From NCBI RefSeq assembly GCF_012931845.1, contig NZ_CP051884.1:2914001-2978000 (forward strand): a stretch of 64,000 nt of DNA. Direction: 5' to 3'. A model generated the notes under the pieces. It was not told the DNA's origin. It saw nothing but the letters and a program-made list of their open reading frames with translations, and did no database searches. Below, piece by piece: positions 53,226-64,000 of the stretch (within the stretch, counting starts at the first letter, position 1; the number at the start of each line of letters is the position of its first letter). Source of the stretch: Cellulomonas taurus. GTDB taxonomy: Bacteria; Actinomycetota; Actinomycetes; Actinomycetales; Cellulomonadaceae. Made by a program: the position numbers and the translations under genes.

Positions 53226-54473
53226 TCAGTGCGTGCGGTGCTCCGCCGCCAGGGCGTAGACCTTGAGCACCTGCTCGGCCGTGGCGTCCCAGCCGTAACC
53301 GGCGGCGACTCGGCGGGCTGCGCTGCGCCAGGGACCGCGGACGTCGGGGTCGGCGAGCAGCTCGGCGATCGCCGTCGCCCAGCGTGCCGGGTCGTGGCCA
53401 CGGACAAGTCGGCCGGAGACGCCGTCCACCACCACCGAACGCAGACCGCCCACCGCGGTCGCCACGACCGGGGTGCCTGCCGCCTGCGCCTCGACGGCGA
53501 CCAGTCCGAATGACTCACTGCGGGACGGCATCGCGACCAGGTCGGCGGAACCCAGCCAGCGGGCGAGCTCGGGTCGGGGCACCGGGGGCCGGAACCAGAC
53601 CTGGTCGGACACCCCGCAGCTCTCGGCCAGTGCCCGCAGGTCACGCAGTGCGCCGGGTCGACCTGACGGTCCGCCCAGCACCACCAGCAGCGGCACCGGA
53701 CGACCCTGGGCCCGGAGAACGCCGAGCGCCCGGACCAGGACATCCGGTGCCTTGAGCGGTTGCACCCGCCCGGCGAACAGCAGCACGTCCCGGTCCCCCG
53801 GCAGGCCGAGCTCACGGCGCCAGGCCATCCGCTCGGCGTGATCCCGGGCCGGCGCGAAGGTGCGCAGGTCCACCCCGGGGGCGACCACGTGCACCGCCGC
53901 GGGGTCGGCGTCGTAGAGCTGGACGAGCTCGTGCGCCTCCTCCGCGGTGTTCGCGATCATCGCGTCCGCGGCGGCGACCACCTGCTCCTCCCCGATCACC
54001 CGCCCGGAGGGCTCCGGCGAGTCGTCGGGCGCCAGGGTGGCGTTCTTGACCCGGGCCAGCGTGTGCATGGTGGCGACCAGCGGCACGTCCCAGCGTTCGG
54101 CCGCCAGCCAGCCGACCTGACCGGAGAGCCAGTAGTGCGCGTGCACCACGTCGAACCACCCGGCCGGGCGGCGGGCACCGGAGCGCAGTACCCCGGCGGT
54201 CATCGCGCACAGCTGACCCGGCAGGTCGTTCTTGTCAAGGCCCTCGTAGGGTCCGGCGAGCACGTGGTGCACCAGGACTCGGTCGTCGTCGCCGTCCAGC
54301 GGCACGGTGTCCGGCTGAGCGGAGCTGGTCGCCCGGGTGTAGATCTCCACCGTCGCACCCCGCCGGGCCAGTGCCCGGGAGAGCTCGGCGATGTAGACGT
54401 TCATCCCCCCGGCGTCACCGGTGCCCGGCTGGTCCAACGGGGAGGTGTGCACGCTCAGCATGGCGATGTGCAC
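53226..54473 (-). CDS. mshA: D-inositol-3-phosphate glycosyltransferase (mycothiol)
   Basis: 415 aa GT4 enzyme adding GlcNAc to inositol 3-phosphate, first step of mycothiol synthesis. [10 protein letters not shown] near the N-terminus, [28 protein letters not shown] and [19 protein letters not shown] are MshA signatures. Start GTG 54473, 32 nt after a sugar-porter gene with no terminator between. Confidence 0.92.
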   Translation of the reverse strand: MHIAMLSVHTSPLDQPGTGDAGGMNVYIAELSRALARRGATVEIYTRATSSAQPDTVPLDGDDDRVLVHHVLAGPYEGLDKNDLPGQLCAMTAGVLRSGARRPAGWFDVVHAHYWLSGQVGWLAAERWDVPLVATMHTLARVKNATLAPDDSPEPSGRVIGEEQVVAAADAMIANTAEEAHELVQLYDADPAAVHVVAPGVDLRTFAPARDHAERMAWRRELGLPGDRDVLLFAGRVQPLKAPDVLVRALGVLRAQGRPVPLLVVLGGPSGRPGALRDLRALAESCGVSDQVWFRPPVPRPELARWLGSADLVAMPSRSESFGLVAVEAQAAGTPVVATAVGGLRSVVVDGVSGRLVRGHDPARWATAIAELLADPDVRGPWRSAARRVAAGYGWDATAEQVLKVYALAAEHRTH

Positions 54474-54505
54474 GGACCACTCCCTTCACGACGAACCGAC
54501 ACGAC

Positions 54506-55885
54506 TCAACCAGCGACGCGGAAACTCTGTTCCAGCTCCTCCAGCGACCGATTCCGCGTCTCCGGCAGCACGAACCGCACGAAGCACCAGGCCAGCACGT
54601 TGATCGCCGCGAACCCGGCGAAGGTCGCGGTGATCCCGGCGGCGTCCACCACGGAGGGGAAGAAACCGCTGATCAGGGCGTTGGACGTCCAGTTGAAGAA
54701 GACGCACAGGCCGATCGCGAAGCCGCGCAGCCGCAGCGGGAACAGCTCGGCCAGCACCACCCAGCACAGCAGCCCGACCGACGCCTGGTTGAAGAACACG
54801 AACAGCACCAGGAACACGGTCACCGCGACCGAGCGGCCGGTGCCGTCCGGGATCAGCGCCGAGCAGAGCGCGACCGCCAGGTGGCTGACCACCACCCCGG
54901 CCAGGCCGAGCATCATCACGGTGCGCCGGTTCATCCGGTCGATGATCGCCAGCGCGACCGCCATCCCGATCACCGAGAACACGCCGTTGAGCACGTTGGT
55001 CATCAGGGCGACGTCGCCGCTGAACCCGGTACGGCGCAGCAGCTGGGTGCCGTAGTACATCACCGCGTTGATCCCACCGGTCTGGTTGATCACCGCGACG
55101 CCGACCCCGATCAGCACCAGGCGCCGCACCCAGCCCAAGCGCAGATCGGCCCAGCCGGCCCGGGCGGTGTGCTGCTCGGCGTCCACCAGGGTGCGGATCT
55201 CGGCCAGCTCGGTGCGGGCACGGTCGGCGTCCCGCACCTGGCCCAGCACGGCGAGCGCCTCGTCGTCCCGGCCCCGGGTCACCAACCAGCGCGGGGACTC
55301 CGGCATCCGCAGCATCCCGAGGAAGAGCACCACCGCAGGCAGCGCCTGGATCGCGAGCATCGCCCGCCACACCCCGGCGTGCTCACCCCACACGGTGCCG
55401 ATGATCGCGTTGACGGTGAACGCCGCCAGCTGCCCGATCACGATCGCGATCTCGTTCCGGCCGGTGAGGGCGCCGCGGCGTTCGGTGGGGGCGAGCTCGG
55501 CCAGGTAGACCGGCACCGTGACCGAGGCGCCGCCGACCGCGAGGCCGAGCAGGAAGCGCATCACCAGCATGAAGGCCAGGTTCGGTGCGATCACCGACCC
55601 CACGGCTCCGGCGAAGAACAGCACGGCCAGCACCAGCAGGGTGCGACGTCGACCCAGGGCATCGGCCAGCCGACCGGCCGCCACCGCCCCGAGCGCCGCA
55701 CCGACCAGCAGGCTGGCGGTGACCACGCCCTCGGCGGAGACGCTGAGGCCGAGGTCGGCCGACATCGGGTCCAGCGCCCCGTTGATGACGCCGGTGTCGT
55801 AGCCGAAGAGCAGGCCACCGGCCGTGGCGATCAGCGCGATCTGCCCCAGCCGCCGCCGGGGCGCGGTGCGGGTGTCGGCGCTCAT
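54506..55885 (-). CDS. MFS sugar porter, probable D-xylose/proton symporter
   Basis: 459 aa, 12 transmembrane helices. GGLLFGYDTGVINGAL, RLADALGRRR, PESPRWLVTRGR, NQTGGINAVMYYG and PETRNRSLEELE are sugar-porter family signatures (XylE/GlcP/IolT). Context with a ROK repressor and xylA-xylB points to xylose, though glucose or inositol are possible. Overlaps the lactonase gene by 4 nt. Confidence 0.88.
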   Translation of the reverse strand: MSADTRTAPRRRLGQIALIATAGGLLFGYDTGVINGALDPMSADLGLSVSAEGVVTASLLVGAALGAVAAGRLADALGRRRTLLVLAVLFFAGAVGSVIAPNLAFMLVMRFLLGLAVGGASVTVPVYLAELAPTERRGALTGRNEIAIVIGQLAAFTVNAIIGTVWGEHAGVWRAMLAIQALPAVVLFLGMLRMPESPRWLVTRGRDDEALAVLGQVRDADRARTELAEIRTLVDAEQHTARAGWADLRLGWVRRLVLIGVGVAVINQTGGINAVMYYGTQLLRRTGFSGDVALMTNVLNGVFSVIGMAVALAIIDRMNRRTVMMLGLAGVVVSHLAVALCSALIPDGTGRSVAVTVFLVLFVFFNQASVGLLCWVVLAELFPLRLRGFAIGLCVFFNWTSNALISGFFPSVVDAAGITATFAGFAAINVLAWCFVRFVLPETRNRSLEELEQSFRVAG

Positions 55886-56913
55886 GCTGGCAGCACGCAG
55901 GCCGGGGCGGGCAGGGTCGCGCTGTCGGTCGGCACGCCGTCACGCAGGACGGTCAGGCTGTCGGACCGCTGATCGGCGATCACGACCAGACCCTCGACCA
56001 CGGCGAAGTGTCGCGGCCAGTCGCCCGGCAGCTCGACCTGGCCCGCGGGGGCGAGCAAGCCGTCCGGGCCCGCGGCGAAGGTGGCGAGCCGGTTCGGACC
56101 GCGGGTGGCGACCAGGACGCGGTCGCCGACCCGCTCCAGGTGCGAGGGCAGCGAGTCGACCTGCGCCGAGCCGGACTCCTGCGCGGGGACCTGCTGCACG
56201 GCGGTGCCGGTGGCCGAAGCGGGGTCCCAGGCGAGCACGGTCACGGTGTCGTCCAGCTCGCAGGCGACGTAGGCGAATCGGCCGTCGGCGGAGAAGTCCA
56301 GGTGCCGGGGCCCGGAACCGGGGACGAAGGTGGCGGCGATCCCGTCGTCGGCGAGCAGTCCGGTGTCGGCGCGGCGGTAGCGGCGCAGCTGGTCGGTGCC
56401 CAGGTCGCTGACCAGGATGTGCCGACCACCCGGTGCCAGCGCCACGAAGTGCGCGTGCGGGCCCTCCTGACGGTCGGCGACCGGCCCACCACCGCTGTGC
56501 CCGAGGATCTGGTCCGGTGTCTCGCCGGTGAAGCCGTCCGGCCCGATCCGGAACACCGCCAGCGTGCCGGAGCTGTAGTTCGCCACGTAGAGCGCGCCGT
56601 CGACCACCAGCAGGTGGCAGGGGTCGGCGCCGCCGGAATCGGCGGTCCCCAGCGGTTCCATGCCGGTGTCGGTCAGCCGGAAGGCGCTGACGGTGCCCGC
56701 GGTGTCCTCACCGACCGCGTACAGCACGCCGTTCGCCCGGTCGACGGCCAGGAAGGAGGGTGCCGGGGTGCTCAGCACCAGCTCCGGGGTCCCCAGAGTG
56801 CCGGACGCGGTGTCGAGTCCGATCCGCCAGATGCCCTCGCCCCGGCCCACCGGGGTCCCGGCGCCGGCGGCGGGGTAGGTGCCGACCCACAGGTCGCGTC
56901 GCTGCTCAGTCAC
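55882..56913 (-). CDS. Seven-bladed beta-propeller lactonase family protein
   Basis: About 343 aa from GTG 56913. Belongs to the Pgl/YbhE 6-phosphogluconolactonase family (GEGIWRIGLD, NYSSGTLAVFRI, HAHFVALAPGGRHILVSDLGTDQL, GSGPRHLDFS). In a xylose operon it could hydrolyse a sugar lactone, for example xylonolactone or 6-phosphogluconolactone. Lies 10 nt after the ROK regulator. Confidence 0.85.
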   Translation of the reverse strand: MTEQRRDLWVGTYPAAGAGTPVGRGEGIWRIGLDTASGTLGTPELVLSTPAPSFLAVDRANGVLYAVGEDTAGTVSAFRLTDTGMEPLGTADSGGADPCHLLVVDGALYVANYSSGTLAVFRIGPDGFTGETPDQILGHSGGGPVADRQEGPHAHFVALAPGGRHILVSDLGTDQLRRYRRADTGLLADDGIAATFVPGSGPRHLDFSADGRFAYVACELDDTVTVLAWDPASATGTAVQQVPAQESGSAQVDSLPSHLERVGDRVLVATRGPNRLATFAAGPDGLLAPAGQVELPGDWPRHFAVVEGLVVIADQRSDSLTVLRDGVPTDSATLPAPACVLPA

Positions 56914-56923
56914 GGGGAGGAGA

Positions 56924-58141
56924 CTACGGGGCGGCGGCCTCCACGACCCACGCCGAGGGGTCCTCCACCACGGTCCGCAGCACCGCGAGCGCCGCACCCT
57001 GCAGCGCCGCGTGCGGCCCACCCCCGGCGACCTGCACCCGCGCGTCCTCCCAGGCGGCCGCCAGCACCCGGGTGCGCAGCTGCGCGATGACCGGATCGGT
57101 GAGCCAGGGCGCGAGCGGGGCGTAGATCCCGCCGAGCACCACCCGCTCGACGTCCACCAGGTTCACGAAGTTCGCCAGGGCCACGCCCAGGGCATCACCA
57201 CCCCGACGCAGCGCGGTCGCGGCAGCCGCATCCCCCGCGGTCGCAGCGGCGACCAGGTCCTCGGCGCTGTCGGTCAACGGTCGTCCGGCCGCCCGCAGCA
57301 GGGCGTCCTTCCCGGCGTACTGCTCGAGACAGCCCCGGGCGCCACAGGTGCACGGCGGCCCCTCGGGTTCGACGGCGGTGTGCCCGATCTCGCCCGCCCA
57401 CCCGTGCCGACCCGCGAACACCTCCCCGCCCAGCACCACGGCGGCACCGATGCCGACCTCACCAGAGACGTAGAGGAAGGAGTCCCCCGCCTGCCCGGCC
57501 CACGATTCGGCGCGCGCGGCGAGGTTCGCCTCGTTGGCGAGCCGGATCGGCAACCCGTCGAGCACCGGGTGGGTGGCCAGCAGGGCAGCGACGTCGACGT
57601 CCCGCCACCCGAGGTTCGGCGCCTGGCGGAGCGGTCCGGTGATCCGATCGACCAGACCCGGCAGCGCCAGGCAGATCCCGGCCGGGCGCAGGTCGGTCGG
57701 CAGCTCGGCCAGCAGCTCCCCCACCAGCTCGGCGAGTCGCGCGAGGACGGCGGCGGGGTCGGAATCGCGGAAGTCGCCGGTCACCACCCGGTGCCCGACC
57801 ACCCGTCCGGCCAGGTCGAGGGCGCGCACGCCCAGGTAGTCGACGTTCACCTCGGCGCCGATCCCGGCGACGGTCCCGGCGGCCGGGACCAGGGGGACGG
57901 CCGGACGCCCGGCCCGGGCGGTGGACACCGGCGCCAGCTCGGCGACCAGGCGGGCGGAGATCAGCAGGTCGACCAGCGCGGAGACCGATCCGCGGGTGAG
58001 GCCGGTGGCCGTGGCGACATCGGCACGGGACGGCGGGGTCGGGTCGGCACCGGCCGCGGCGTCCAGGATGTGGCCGAGCACCAGGCGCAGGTTGTGCTCG
58101 CGCAGGGTGCCCTGCCGCGCCGGGGCACTGGTGGCTCTCAT
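56924..58141 (-). CDS. ROK-family transcriptional repressor, XylR-like
   Basis: 405 aa. N-terminal winged helix (SRADVATATGLTRGSVSALVDLLISARL), then a ROK domain with GEIGHTAVEPEGPPCTCGARGCLEQYA, a complete zinc motif. Divergent from xylA, first gene of the operon with lactonase, porter and mshA. Xylose is the likely inducer. Confidence 0.9.
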   Translation of the reverse strand: MRATSAPARQGTLREHNLRLVLGHILDAAAGADPTPPSRADVATATGLTRGSVSALVDLLISARLVAELAPVSTARAGRPAVPLVPAAGTVAGIGAEVNVDYLGVRALDLAGRVVGHRVVTGDFRDSDPAAVLARLAELVGELLAELPTDLRPAGICLALPGLVDRITGPLRQAPNLGWRDVDVAALLATHPVLDGLPIRLANEANLAARAESWAGQAGDSFLYVSGEVGIGAAVVLGGEVFAGRHGWAGEIGHTAVEPEGPPCTCGARGCLEQYAGKDALLRAAGRPLTDSAEDLVAAATAGDAAAATALRRGGDALGVALANFVNLVDVERVVLGGIYAPLAPWLTDPVIAQLRTRVLAAAWEDARVQVAGGGPHAALQGAALAVLRTVVEDPSAWVVEAAAP

Positions 58142-58145
58142 GCGC

Positions 58146-58217
58146 TTGACCCTACAGCCCGAAGCCTATTAAGTTCGGCGGCACAACAAATCGTGTGTTC
58201 TCAATGAGGAGGAAGCC
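58146..58217 (+). promoter_or_regulatory. xylA promoter and strong ribosome site
   Basis: TTGACC (58146-58151) with TATTAA/TTAAGT around 58167-58174 as -10 candidate. The following TTAAGTT and AACAAAT segments are relatively AT-rich and may be the ROK-repressor site. GAGGAGGA lies just before the ATG. Confidence 0.5.
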
Positions 58218-59405
58218 ATGGCGGCCACGCCGACCCCCGCAGACAAGTTCTCCTTCGGTCTCTGGACCGTGGGCTGGAACGCACAGGACCAGTTCGGCAG
58301 CGCGAGCCGCCCGTGGCTCGACCCGGTGGAGTCGGTGTACAAGCTCGCCGAGCTGGGCGCCGCGCACGTGACCTTCCACGACGACGACGTGGTGCCCTTC
58401 GGCTCCGACGACGCCGAGCGCACCCGGATCCTGGACCGCTTCAAGAAGGCGCTCAGCGACACCGGCATCACGGTCGAGATGGTCACGACCAACACCTTCA
58501 GCCACCCGATCTTCAAGGACGGCGCGTTCACCTCGAACGACCGGCGGGTGCGCCGCTACGGCCTGCGCAAGGTCATCCGCAACGTCGACCTGGCCGCCGA
58601 ACTGGGCGCAGACACCTTCGTGATGTGGGGTGGCCGCGAGGGCGCCGAGTACGACTCGGCCAAGGACCTCAACGCCGCCCACGACCGCTACGCCGAGGGC
58701 ATCGACACGGTCGCGGCGTACATCAAGGAGAAGGGCTACGGCCTGCGCATCGCGATCGAGCCGAAGCCGAACGAGCCGCGCGGCGACATCCTGCTGCCGA
58801 CCATCGGTCACGCCCTCGCCCTGATCGCCAAGCTGGAGCACGGCGACATCGTCGGCCTGAACCCGGAGACCGGCCACGAGCAGATGGCGGGCCTGAACTA
58901 CACCCAGGGCATCGCCGAGGCGCTGTGGGCCGGCAAGCTGTTCCACATCGACCTGAACGGTCAGCGCTCGATCAAGTACGACCAGGACCTGGTCTTCGGC
59001 CACGGCGACCTGTTCAGCGCCTTCGCCACCGTCGACCTGATCGAGAATGGCTTCCCCTCCGGCGGCCCGCGCTACGACGGTCCCCGGCACTTCGACTACA
59101 AGCCCTCCCGCACCGAGGACTTCGACGGCGTGTGGGAGTCGGCCAAGGCCAACATGGCGACCTACCTGCTGCTCAAGGAGCGCGCGCAGGCGTTCCGCGC
59201 CGACCCGGAGGTGCAGGAGGCGCTGGAGGCCTCCGGCGTGCTCGAGCTGTCGCAGCCGACCATCGGCGAGGGCGAGACCCTGGCCGACCTGCTGGCCGAC
59301 CGCTCCGCGTACGAGGACTTCGACGTGGACGGCGTCGCCGCCCGCGGCTTCGGCTTCGTGCGGCTGAACCAGCTCGCGCTGGAGCACGCGCTCGGCGCTC
59401 GCTGA
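58218..59405 (+). CDS. xylA: Xylose isomerase
   Basis: 395 aa, actinobacterial class. [18 protein letters not shown], catalytic His in [10 protein letters not shown], metal-binding [22 protein letters not shown] and [24 protein letters not shown]. Converts D-xylose to D-xylulose. First gene of xylA-xylB. Confidence 0.97.
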   Translation: MAATPTPADKFSFGLWTVGWNAQDQFGSASRPWLDPVESVYKLAELGAAHVTFHDDDVVPFGSDDAERTRILDRFKKALSDTGITVEMVTTNTFSHPIFKDGAFTSNDRRVRRYGLRKVIRNVDLAAELGADTFVMWGGREGAEYDSAKDLNAAHDRYAEGIDTVAAYIKEKGYGLRIAIEPKPNEPRGDILLPTIGHALALIAKLEHGDIVGLNPETGHEQMAGLNYTQGIAEALWAGKLFHIDLNGQRSIKYDQDLVFGHGDLFSAFATVDLIENGFPSGGPRYDGPRHFDYKPSRTEDFDGVWESAKANMATYLLLKERAQAFRADPEVQEALEASGVLELSQPTIGEGETLADLLADRSAYEDFDVDGVAARGFGFVRLNQLALEHALGAR

Positions 59406-59417
59406 GCCACCCCCTCG

Positions 59418-59455
59418 ACGCCGACCCGACAACCTCCGCGCTGTCGGGTCGGCGT
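59418..59455 (+). terminator. Intercistronic hairpin xylA/xylB
   Basis: Perfect 14-bp stem (59418-59431 with 59442-59455), loop 10 nt, between xylA stop and the xylB ribosome site. Probably attenuates xylB relative to xylA or stabilises xylA mRNA. Confidence 0.65.
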
Positions 59456-59476
59456 TCCGTCCTCGAAGGAGAGTTG

Positions 59477-60877
59477 ATGGCACTGGTCGCCGGGGTGGAC
59501 TCCTCCACCCAGTCCTGCAAGATCGTGATCCGGGACGCCGACACCGGCGCCCTGGTCCGCACCGGCCGGGCAGCCCACCCGGACGGCACCGAGGTCGACC
59601 CGGAGCGCTGGTGGGAGGCGCTGCGGGCAGCGATCGACGACGCCGGTGGGCTGGACGACGTCGAGGCCATCGCGGTCGGCGGCCAACAGCACGGCATGGT
59701 CGCGCTGGACGCCGACGGCCGGGTCGTCCGGGACGCCCTGCTGTGGAACGACACCCGCTCCGCCACCAGCGCCCTGGACCTGATTGACGAGCTCGGCGGC
59801 GGACAGGCCTGGGCGGACGCGATCGGCTCGGTGCCGGTCGCCTCGCTCACCGTGACCAAGCTGCGCTGGCTGCGCGACCACGAGCCGGCCAACGCCGCGC
59901 GGGTCGCCGCCGTCGCCCTGCCGCACGACTGGTTGACCTGGAGGCTCAGCGGATCCACCGACCTCGCGACACTGACCACCGACCGCTCGGACGCCTCCGG
60001 CACCGGCTACTGGTCGCCGTTCGCCGACGACTACCGCCGCGACCTGCTCGAGCTGGCCCTCGGGCACGACGCGGTGCTGCCCACGGTGGTCGCCCCGCAC
60101 GCGGTCGCCGCCCGCACCCCGTCCGGCGCATTGCTGGGCGCCGGGGCCGGGGACAACGCCGCGGCCGCGCTCGGCCTGGGGCTGACCACCGGGGACGTCG
60201 CGATCTCGATCGGCACCTCGGGTGTGGTCAGCGCGATCTCCGCGCAGCCCACCGCCGACGGCAGCGGGATGGTGACCGGCTTCGCGGACGCGTCCGGCGC
60301 GTTCCTGCCGCTGGCCTGCACCCTGAACGCCTCGCGGGTGCTGGACGCCGCGGCCCGGATGCTCGGTGTGGATCACGCGGGGCTGTCGGCGCTCGCCCTG
60401 TCGGTCCCCGCCGGTGCCGACGGCCTGGTGCACATCCCCTACCTGGAGGGCGAGCGGACCCCGAACCGGCCGGACGCCACCGGTGCGCTGCACGGGATGC
60501 GCCTGGCGAACACCACCCCGGCACACCTGGCCCGCGCCGCGGTGGAGGGCATGCTCTGCGCCCTGGCCGACGGTCTGGACGCGCTGCGCGATCTCGGGGT
60601 GCCGGTGGAACGGGTGTTCCTGATCGGCGGCGGCGCGCAGTCCGAGGCGGTGCGCCGGATCGCGCCGGCGGTGCTCGGCCTGGACGTCACCGTGCCCACC
60701 CCCGGCGAGTACGTGGCCGACGGTGCCGCACGCCAGGCAGCGTGGGTGCTCAGCGGCCGCGACACTCCCCCGGCCTGGTCGGCCGCGGGCGAGTCGGAGG
60801 TCTACACCGCCGAGTCGACGCCGCAGGTCCGGGCGCAGTACGCGGCGGTGCGCGAACTCACCGCTGCTCGACCCTGA
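59477..60877 (+). CDS. xylB: Xylulokinase
   Basis: 466 aa FGGY kinase. [16 protein letters not shown] (N-terminal ATP motif), [11 protein letters not shown] with the catalytic region, [23 protein letters not shown] and [13 protein letters not shown] are typical. Start ATG 59477 with AAGGAGAG. Phosphorylates D-xylulose for the pentose phosphate pathway. Confidence 0.95.
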   Translation: MALVAGVDSSTQSCKIVIRDADTGALVRTGRAAHPDGTEVDPERWWEALRAAIDDAGGLDDVEAIAVGGQQHGMVALDADGRVVRDALLWNDTRSATSALDLIDELGGGQAWADAIGSVPVASLTVTKLRWLRDHEPANAARVAAVALPHDWLTWRLSGSTDLATLTTDRSDASGTGYWSPFADDYRRDLLELALGHDAVLPTVVAPHAVAARTPSGALLGAGAGDNAAAALGLGLTTGDVAISIGTSGVVSAISAQPTADGSGMVTGFADASGAFLPLACTLNASRVLDAAARMLGVDHAGLSALALSVPAGADGLVHIPYLEGERTPNRPDATGALHGMRLANTTPAHLARAAVEGMLCALADGLDALRDLGVPVERVFLIGGGAQSEAVRRIAPAVLGLDVTVPTPGEYVADGAARQAAWVLSGRDTPPAWSAAGESEVYTAESTPQVRAQYAAVRELTAARP

Positions 60878-60890
60878 CCTCAGCCGAACG

Positions 60891-60929
60891 ACGAACGGCC
60901 CGGCCCCCGACGGGGACCGGGCCGTTCGT
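60891..60929. terminator. Bidirectional terminator xylB/lsr2
   Basis: A 17-pair stem with one mismatch (60891-60908 with 60912-60929) between the convergent stops. Confidence 0.8.
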
Positions 60930-60938
60930 GTGTCGCGA

Positions 60939-61274
60939 TCAGTGCGCGGCGGCGTAGGCCTCGCGGATCTCGGCGGAGATACGACCCCGCTCGGAGACCT
61001 CGTAGCCCTGCTCCTTCGCCCAGGCGCGGACGTCACCGGCGTCGCTGCTGCGACGCGGGCGGGAGGTGCCACCGGTCGAGGCGGCACGGGTGCCGCGGCT
61101 GCTCACCTTGCGGGCGTGCCCGACCCAGCTGCCGAAGGCGTCGCGCAGTTCCTTGGCGTGCGCGTCGGACAGGTCGATCTCGTAGGAGACCCCGTCCAGA
61201 CCGAAAGTCACCGTCTCGTCAGCGGTGCCGCCGTCGATGTCGTCAACGAGCAGAACCTGAACCTTCTGTGCCAT
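60939..61274 (-). CDS. lsr2: Lsr2 nucleoid-associated protein
   Basis: 111 aa. N-terminal dimerisation domain (MAQKVQVLLVDDIDGGTADETVTFGLDGV) and C-terminal DNA-binding domain (VRAWAKEQGYEVSERGRISAEI) with the RGR AT-hook-like motif. Bridges AT-rich DNA and silences foreign genes. Confidence 0.96.
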   Translation of the reverse strand: MAQKVQVLLVDDIDGGTADETVTFGLDGVSYEIDLSDAHAKELRDAFGSWVGHARKVSSRGTRAASTGGTSRPRRSSDAGDVRAWAKEQGYEVSERGRISAEIREAYAAAH

Positions 61275-61420
61275 GTCGCCCTCCGAGGGTCGTTCGCTAC
61301 GGCCGCTGAACCCCTGCCCTAGAGCGGCGTGTAATCAAGCTGTCCCGGAAAGGATGCATCCGATATCGCGGCGCGTCAAAGCGAACCGCCATAACCGTGT
61401 CCGATTGCGGTGGTTTACAG

Positions 61421-61603
61421 TCAATCAGCGGGTCGTGACTCGTCGTCAGTCGGCTGGTTGACAGAACGCTCCTCGGCATCCATCCGCGCCAATGCGGCGC
61501 GCTCGGAACGGTCCGCGTTCATCAACGCGCGGATCGCGACCCAGAAGATGATCCCCACTCCGACGGAGGGGATGATCGCGGCGAGGGCGGGCAGGAGATT
61601 CAT
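61421..61603 (-). CDS. Small membrane protein downstream of lysS
   Basis: 60 aa. One N-terminal transmembrane helix (about 3-27) and a charged cytoplasmic tail. The ATG is one base after the lysS stop (TGACATG), giving tight coupling. Family not recognised beyond its position next to lysS. Confidence 0.65.
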   Translation of the reverse strand: MNLLPALAAIIPSVGVGIIFWVAIRALMNADRSERAALARMDAEERSVNQPTDDESRPAD

Positions 61604-61604
61604 G

Positions 61605-63128
<1,524 letters not shown>

Positions 63129-63165
63129 GCGGTCGATTCTATTCATCCGCACACGGCGGAACGGA

Positions 63166-63206
63166 CGAGCGGCCCGGCACCTGAGGGACAGGTGCCGGGC
63201 CGCTCG
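63166..63206 (-). terminator. Hairpin terminator after HesB-like gene
   Basis: Perfect 18-bp stem (63166-63183 with 63189-63206), loop AGGGA, between the HesB-like stop and lysS. Confidence 0.85.
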
Positions 63207-63218
63207 GAGTGCGGAGGT

Positions 63219-63506
63219 TCAGACCGCCTGCGGGGTGAGCGTGAAGCCCGGACCGCCGGAGACGCTGGGGTCGGCGTCCAACTGCAGGTCGGACAGCGCG
63301 GGTGAGGTCGCGGACGACACGAACACGGTCGCCCCGTTCTGGTCGATCACGTCGTCGCCCGGTGCCGCCTCCGGCACCAGTGCCAGCTCGAAGCTGCCCG
63401 CCTGCTGCTCGGACTCGGCGATCCGCAGACCCCCGGAGTCGGGGAGACCAGCACGCTCGGTGAGGTCACGGACGGCGGTGCTGGCGTTCTCGGTCAAGGT
63501 GAGCAC
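63219..63506 (-). CDS. HesB/IscA-like protein lacking cysteines
   Basis: 95 aa from GTG 63506 with GGAAGGAG. The A-type carrier fold pattern LTLTENASTAVRDL, GGLRIA and FVSS is recognisable, but no cysteine is present, so iron-sulfur ligands of IscA are missing. Similar cysteine-free members are widespread in actinobacteria, from memory. Function unknown. Confidence 0.75.
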   Translation of the reverse strand: MLTLTENASTAVRDLTERAGLPDSGGLRIAESEQQAGSFELALVPEAAPGDDVIDQNGATVFVSSATSPALSDLQLDADPSVSGGPGFTLTPQAV

Positions 63507-63673
63507 GGGTGCTCCTTCCGTTGCCGGTTCGGGCCGATCCCCGAGGGGTCGACCTTCGGACCACTCCACCGTCCGGGGACGGTGGAGCGGGTGCAAGCCG
63601 GTGTCCGCTGGGCAAGACGATCGACGTCCGCCCAGCGTCGTCCGGTCGACACGCGGTGCCCGATCGGGGACCC

Positions 63674-64000
63674 TCAGAGCGGGTCGATCGGCGTGGACCG
63701 GATCGACCGACGCCGCGGCGGGGTCGCCGACGGGTCTTCGCGCTGGTCAGTCGGGATGGCGGCGGTGTCGTCGGTGATCGGCGACAGGATCGCGGTGCCC
63801 GCGTCCCGGGTGTCCGGGGTGGCCGAATCGTCCGATGACTTCTTTTCCTGTGCATCGACGTCCGAGCGGCGCAGCGTCGGCCCCGTGCCGGTCGGCGCGT
63901 CACCGCGGGCGGCGTCCGAGGCCGGGACCGGATCGGTGCGCGGCGCGTCGGAGGCCCGGCGCGTCGAGATCTGATCGGTGCGCGGCACATCGGAGCCTCC
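63674..64000 (-). CDS. Truncated Thr/Pro/Asp-rich protein, C-terminal part
   Basis: The minus-strand frame is open to the window edge, so the start is not seen. Visible C-terminal ~109 residues are hydrophilic with repeats SD(V/A)PRTD and end in RRRSIRSTPIDPL. Third-position GC supports coding. Looks like an unstructured tail of a larger, possibly membrane or regulatory protein; identity unknown. Confidence 0.5.
   Translation of the reverse strand, partial: GGSDVPRTDQISTRRASDAPRTDPVPASDAARGDAPTGTGPTLRRSDVDAQEKKSSDDSATPDTRDAGTAILSPITDDTAAIPTDQREDPSATPPRRRSIRSTPIDPL

Overview
The window is very GC-rich DNA with actinobacterial gene content: mycothiol-type mshA, Lsr2, CarD, a SenX3-RegX3 pair, actinobacterial xylose isomerase and frequent GTG starts. 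Xylose import and catabolism plus a GH3 beta-glucosidase suggest a plant-polysaccharide-using Micrococcales species (Cellulomonas/Promicromonospora-like). That placement is inference; no rRNA is present.

Layout. 0.2-2.3 kb: a SipW-type signal peptidase operon with two predicted substrates. 2.6-4.5 kb: a divergent NarL-type two-component pair. 4.7-9.3 kb: a small hydrolase and a GH3/GtrA-like/GT2 operon. 9.5-22.4 kb: a compact island with a sugar phosphate cyclase, ROK kinase, dehydrogenases, an epimerase-like TIM barrel, a HAD phosphatase, a TreT-like glycosyltransferase, two MFS carriers, a GMC oxidoreductase and a LacI regulator. 22.6-29 kb: a four-cold-shock-domain protein, tRNA-Thr, a small alarmone synthetase, an MFS carrier, a DsbA-like protein and a Ser/Thr kinase. 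29-36.6 kb: otsA-otsB, a beta-propeller membrane protein, a MsiK/UgpC ATPase, a DUF4032-type protein and a PT-repeat surface protein. 36.7-43.6 kb: carD-ispD-ispF and cysS-rlmB, split by a lysR/eamA pair. 44-53 kb: pstSCAB, senX3-regX3, phoU and gpmA with PHO-box-like repeats. 53-61 kb: mshA and the xylose locus. 61-64 kb: lsr2, lysS, a HesB-like protein and a truncated Thr/Pro-rich protein.

The most interesting element is the 9.5-22.4 kb island. The cyclase has the sequence of a 2-epi-5-epi-valiolone synthase (EEVS), the committed enzyme of C7-cyclitol (acarbose/validamycin-type) biosynthesis, rather than of dehydroquinate synthase. Nine genes run as one translationally coupled operon ending in lacI. 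Three copies of a 16-bp dyad, consensus TGTGTAKCGTYACACR, sit at the promoters of this operon, of the MFS gene, and of the GMC/MFS operon. No aminotransferase or nucleotidyltransferase is present. My reading is a LacI-controlled pathway for a nitrogen-free C7-cyclitol or glucosyl-cyclitol; the product is unknown to me.

The host genes form recognisable circuits. The PHO-box repeats link phoU, senX3-regX3 and pst. A ROK repressor lies between xylA-xylB and a xylose-porter/lactonase operon. otsA-otsB gives ordinary trehalose synthesis separate from the TreT-like enzyme of the island.
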